IMG/VR virus record: IMGVR_UViG_3300028372_000045
Span: 1 to 24,817 of that record
From: a virus
DNA length: 24,817 bases
Strand: one strand, 5' to 3'
Made by a program: the position numbers and the translations under genes. The notes beneath the pieces are model-generated. The model was not told where the DNA came from and did no database searches. It worked only from the letters and a program-made list of their open reading frames with translations. Below are positions 21,841 through 24,817 of this stretch, piece after piece (position 1 is the stretch's first letter; each line of letters starts with the position of its first letter).

Positions 21841-24817
21841 ATGGTTGAATACACTAACTCTCCATTGAAAAATCCTGATTTCTTTAAGCAATCGGCCAGT
21901 TCAAAGCTGGCCGATAGTCTTACAGAACCTAGTAATGTTACTGCTGCGGTAGTTGCTGATCGAGAAGGGAATGCACGGGCAGGGTCTGAAATGGATCAAG
22001 CCATCCTTGGCGGGATGAGTTATGGGGAGTTGGTATACAATTATGGTAAAGAGGTTGCTGACCGTGTTGGTAATGCTCGTGTCTCAGAAGAACTGGGACG
22101 CCAGAACCGCATCCTAAATGCTGAACAGAATACCGCACAAATTGTGGGTGATACAGCCATTGGTTTCGGTTCTGGTTTTGTGAACACAGTGGGTTCTATC
22201 ATCGGTGCAGGGATTGGTGGTATTGGTGCTCACGATAAGTTTTGGCACGGAGAGAATTATGTCAATGATGCCATTTCGAACTATGCAGTGGATTACACAG
22301 AGAGCACACGGGAAGTGACTCAGTGGATGAAGAGCTTTCAGTCAGATGAACTACGAGACCGTCGGGGTCTGAGCGGTGTTGAAGCTCGCCTCGATGCTGA
22401 AGACAACCTTGCAGAATATGAACGTCAAACAGAAGGTCGTGAAGCGACCATGGTTGATGACTTGGCTTGGGTTGGTCGTGGTTTCCTTAACAATGTAGGA
22501 CGTGTTGGCGGTGATCCTGCTCTGGCAACTGATTATATTGCTGGAGGTCTTGGTTCATTGGGACCAAGTTTAAAGATTGCTTCCTTCGCTTCCAAGGCAA
22601 TAACATCAACTTCAACGTTTCAATCTGCAAAGATCGCAAACGCCATTGCTCCCACACAGGGAACACGATTTCTAGCTATGGGAGCTGACGCTGTAAACCG
22701 AGGTGCTATCGCTGCATCTGTCGGTGCAACTGAAGCTTCTGGTGTTTACTCTCAGACAGTCAATGAAGTCTTGGGTCTTACCCATGGCGAGTTGCTGGAC
22801 ATGTCTCCAGAATATTCTCGTATGGTTGATGAGGGTATTGATCCAGACGATGCCAAAACAACTTTGGCTGCCAATGCTGGTATTGAGGCTTTCAAGACAT
22901 CTTTCCCAATGGCTGCTGGTCTGGGCATTGTTGCTGGTAAATTTGAAGCCATGCCTCTGTCTACTTTCCGTGGTTCAGGTTTCATTGGTGGCCTCCGCCA
23001 GGTAGGTGCTCAGACTCTTGAAGAGGGCGGCCAAGGGTTCACTGGTCAGGTCGCTACAAACGACGCTCTACGTGAGACAGGAGTAGATCCTGAGCGTGAT
23101 GTACTGGAAGGTGCTCCAGAGGCTCTGGCCATCGGTGTTATCACTGGTGCGGGTATGGGTGGTGTCATGGCGACACCTTCTGTATTCCGTCGTCCAGGTC
23201 CAAAAAGCAATCCTGAGAGTGCTGAACAGGTCGAACGTCGTATTGAGAATGCGAAGAACAACGATGAGTATCTGCGTGAACAGTACAACGTTGCTGATGA
23301 CATTGCACAAACTCGTATGGCAGTTCTTGAAGGCAAACAGGAACCAATGACTGAGCAAGAACTCGATGAATATGAGTTCCTTCTCGACAACTCAAATGAT
23401 CCTGATGCCGTTGGACGTGCATACGGTATCATCAATCGTGAAGACCAACGTCCCGCTGTTGAGCCAGAAGTACAAGAGAAGTCTCCTGCTGGTAAGGCTG
23501 CAAGTGCATTGGCTTCTGCTGCTGGATCTGTGGCTCGTGGTAGTGGAAGTGCTCTGGATACTGCTGCCAAGAACCTTGAGAACAACCCGCAAGCAATGGC
23601 TGCTCTGCGTGGTGTGAAAGCTGCTAGTGCCAAAGTGGCTGAGAAAGCTGCTCCAGTTGTGGATGCAGTCAGTGAGAACGTGGCTGATTACAACACTCGC
23701 CCCGATCGTAAAATCCAGGCTGAAAGTATCTCATCTGGTTCACGGATTGTGGAGCTGGCTGAGAAAGAACTGTCCACTCCAATTGCCACTGATCTGTCAG
23801 ATAAGGATGCTATCAAAGCGGTAGCCTTCAAAACTGCTGTTCGAGATGTTGCACGTAAAGCTGCTTCCGGTTCAGTTCCCAGCACATTCTCTGGTTCAAC
23901 TCCTGAGAACGCTTCGACCCTGGGACGGGTTCAAGGCGTGCTGACGAAACTCGCAGAGAAGGGTATCCGGATCAACAAGATGAGCGATAGCGATGTGCTC
24001 TATGCCTCAACTGAGATGCAGAATCTTCGCAATGCTATTCCAAGTCTGCCTGCTGCTATGCAGGTGGAGGTGAAAAAGATCATCAATTCCAAGGACTTTG
24101 CTTCTATTCAGAAGCGTGTTTCACGGATTGATCTCAACGAGACACAGAACCCAGATACTCCGATCACTGATTCAGTGGTTGCTGAGACCAAAGCTGTGGC
24201 TGTGACCAACCCAGTGAACCTGAACTCTGATGTGGTGACAAAGATCCTGGAGCAGGATGATCGTACCGATCTGACTGCCAAGGACATCAAGTTCATGCGT
24301 GTGGGTAAACGGATTTCCGATGCCATCACAGGCCGTACCGGTGCTCAGGCTGAACTGAAGAAAGAAGAGAACGTCGCTCTGTCTCTGAAACCAGAATATG
24401 CAGAAGGGAAGAAGAAACTCCCTCTGATCAAAGCGATTTCTCGCAACGTGACAATCGGTACTGGGAATGTGAAAGCACCCAGTGTTGCTGAGTTTGCTGG
24501 TTCAATTATGCAAGGTCTCCAATCAGAAACTGGCACAGTTGAGATCGACGGTGTTGCAACCGAAGTCGGTCAAGTTGTGAGCCATTACAAGAACTTCGCA
24601 CAGCACATGATCAACAAGGTCGGTGCTCTGAATGCTTCCCATAGTAAGCAGGATCAGAATGGCAAAGGCACAAACGAGATGTTTGAGAGCCTGGGTCAGA
24701 ACCGTAAAATGGTGAAACCTGGTGAGCCGGGGAATGCGAAGTCTGTGTTCTATCACAGCTCGTCTCCTGGTTCGGTGAGTGCTGCTCGTGAGATCCATGC
24801 TGATGCTGTGGCCACGG
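21841..24817 (+). CDS. giant virion protein, probable N4-type virion RNA polymerase (gp50-like), N-terminal part
   Basis: The frame is open from the ATG at 21841 to the window end without a stop: at least 992 codons, 3' end outside. GAGGG lies about 11 bases upstream, and it starts 7 bases after the previous stop. N4 gp50 is about 3,500 residues with polymerase motifs only after about residue 1000, so their absence here is expected. Visible parts are an Asp/Asn-rich start, hydrophobic Gly-rich stretches near 101-130, 225-300, 350-385 and 425-445, the segment TLEEGGQGFTGQVATNDALR (393-412), and long helices after about 460. Such Gly-rich helices fit a protein that unfolds and crosses membranes. 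Identity rests on gene order and size; another giant virion protein is possible. Confidence 0.65.
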   Translation, partial: MVEYTNSPLKNPDFFKQSASSKLADSLTEPSNVTAAVVADREGNARAGSEMDQAILGGMSYGELVYNYGKEVADRVGNARVSEELGRQNRILNAEQNTAQIVGDTAIGFGSGFVNTVGSIIGAGIGGIGAHDKFWHGENYVNDAISNYAVDYTESTREVTQWMKSFQSDELRDRRGLSGVEARLDAEDNLAEYERQTEGREATMVDDLAWVGRGFLNNVGRVGGDPALATDYIAGGLGSLGPSLKIASFASKAITSTSTFQSAKIANAIAPTQGTRFLAMGADAVNRGAIAASVGATEASGVYSQTVNEVLGLTHGELLDMSPEYSRMVDEGIDPDDAKTTLAANAGIEAFKTSFPMAAGLGIVAGKFEAMPLSTFRGSGFIGGLRQVGAQTLEEGGQGFTGQVATNDALRETGVDPERDVLEGAPEALAIGVITGAGMGGVMATPSVFRRPGPKSNPESAEQVERRIENAKNNDEYLREQYNVADDIAQTRMAVLEGKQEPMTEQELDEYEFLLDNSNDPDAVGRAYGIINREDQRPAVEPEVQEKSPAGKAASALASAAGSVARGSGSALDTAAKNLENNPQAMAALRGVKAASAKVAEKAAPVVDAVSENVADYNTRPDRKIQAESISSGSRIVELAEKELSTPIATDLSDKDAIKAVAFKTAVRDVARKAASGSVPSTFSGSTPENASTLGRVQGVLTKLAEKGIRINKMSDSDVLYASTEMQNLRNAIPSLPAAMQVEVKKIINSKDFASIQKRVSRIDLNETQNPDTPITDSVVAETKAVAVTNPVNLNSDVVTKILEQDDRTDLTAKDIKFMRVGKRISDAITGRTGAQAELKKEENVALSLKPEYAEGKKKLPLIKAISRNVTIGTGNVKAPSVAEFAGSIMQGLQSETGTVEIDGVATEVGQVVSHYKNFAQHMINKVGALNASHSKQDQNGKGTNEMFESLGQNRKMVKPGEPGNAKSVFYHSSSPGSVSAAREIHADAVAT

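Overview
The window is part of a tailed-phage genome and looks like the late (virion, packaging and lysis) half of an N4-like podovirus (Schitoviridae type). The main evidence is gene order: small and large terminase, neck protein, lysis cassette, portal, a small protein, an acidic scaffold/gp57-like protein, an N4-gp56-type major capsid protein, gp55-, gp54- and gp53-like virion proteins, two ejection-type proteins, and a giant reading frame still open at the window end where N4 encodes its encapsidated RNA polymerase. The host is probably an alphaproteobacterium: the phage tRNA-His has A73 and no encoded G-1, a trait of that class. A marine roseobacter-type host would fit but is only an inference.

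Layout. Positions 1-1150 hold a packed tRNA array. A plus-strand set (a tRNA-like remnant, Ser-GCT, Leu-CAA, Ser-TGA, Cys-GCA) runs into a minus-strand set (Thr, Pro, Arg, Asn, Phe, a 108-base oddity, His, Gln), tail to tail with 6 bases between them. Several members depart from the cloverleaf. Positions 1151-1390 are non-coding and hold a 9-bp inverted repeat and a rho-independent terminator for the minus-strand operon. Positions 1391-3926 (minus) are three adhesion or tail-appendage genes with lectin-, Ig- and carbohydrate-binding-like domains. A short divergent promoter region follows. From 4004 to the end, all genes lie on the plus strand in a compact late operon with many ATGA or TAATG overlaps.

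How it works together. The terminase packages DNA through the portal into a shell of gp56-type capsid protein, assembled around the scaffold-like protein. The gp53/gp52/gp51/gp50-like proteins are presumably carried in the virion and ejected; one has a lysozyme-like domain to open peptidoglycan. The lysis cassette (holin, a single-TM protein, amidase endolysin, Rz/Rz1 spanins) sits between the neck and portal genes. A strong terminator follows the capsid gene. I see no mobile element, CRISPR array or integrase.

Most worth a second look: the aberrant tRNAs, a short motif shared by the ends of the scaffold protein and its neighbour gp55, the exact 15-residue repeat in the gp54-like protein, and a membrane protein with T4-T-holin-like topology. 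Gene names such as 'gp57-like' rest on order, size and recalled family features, not on a database search.
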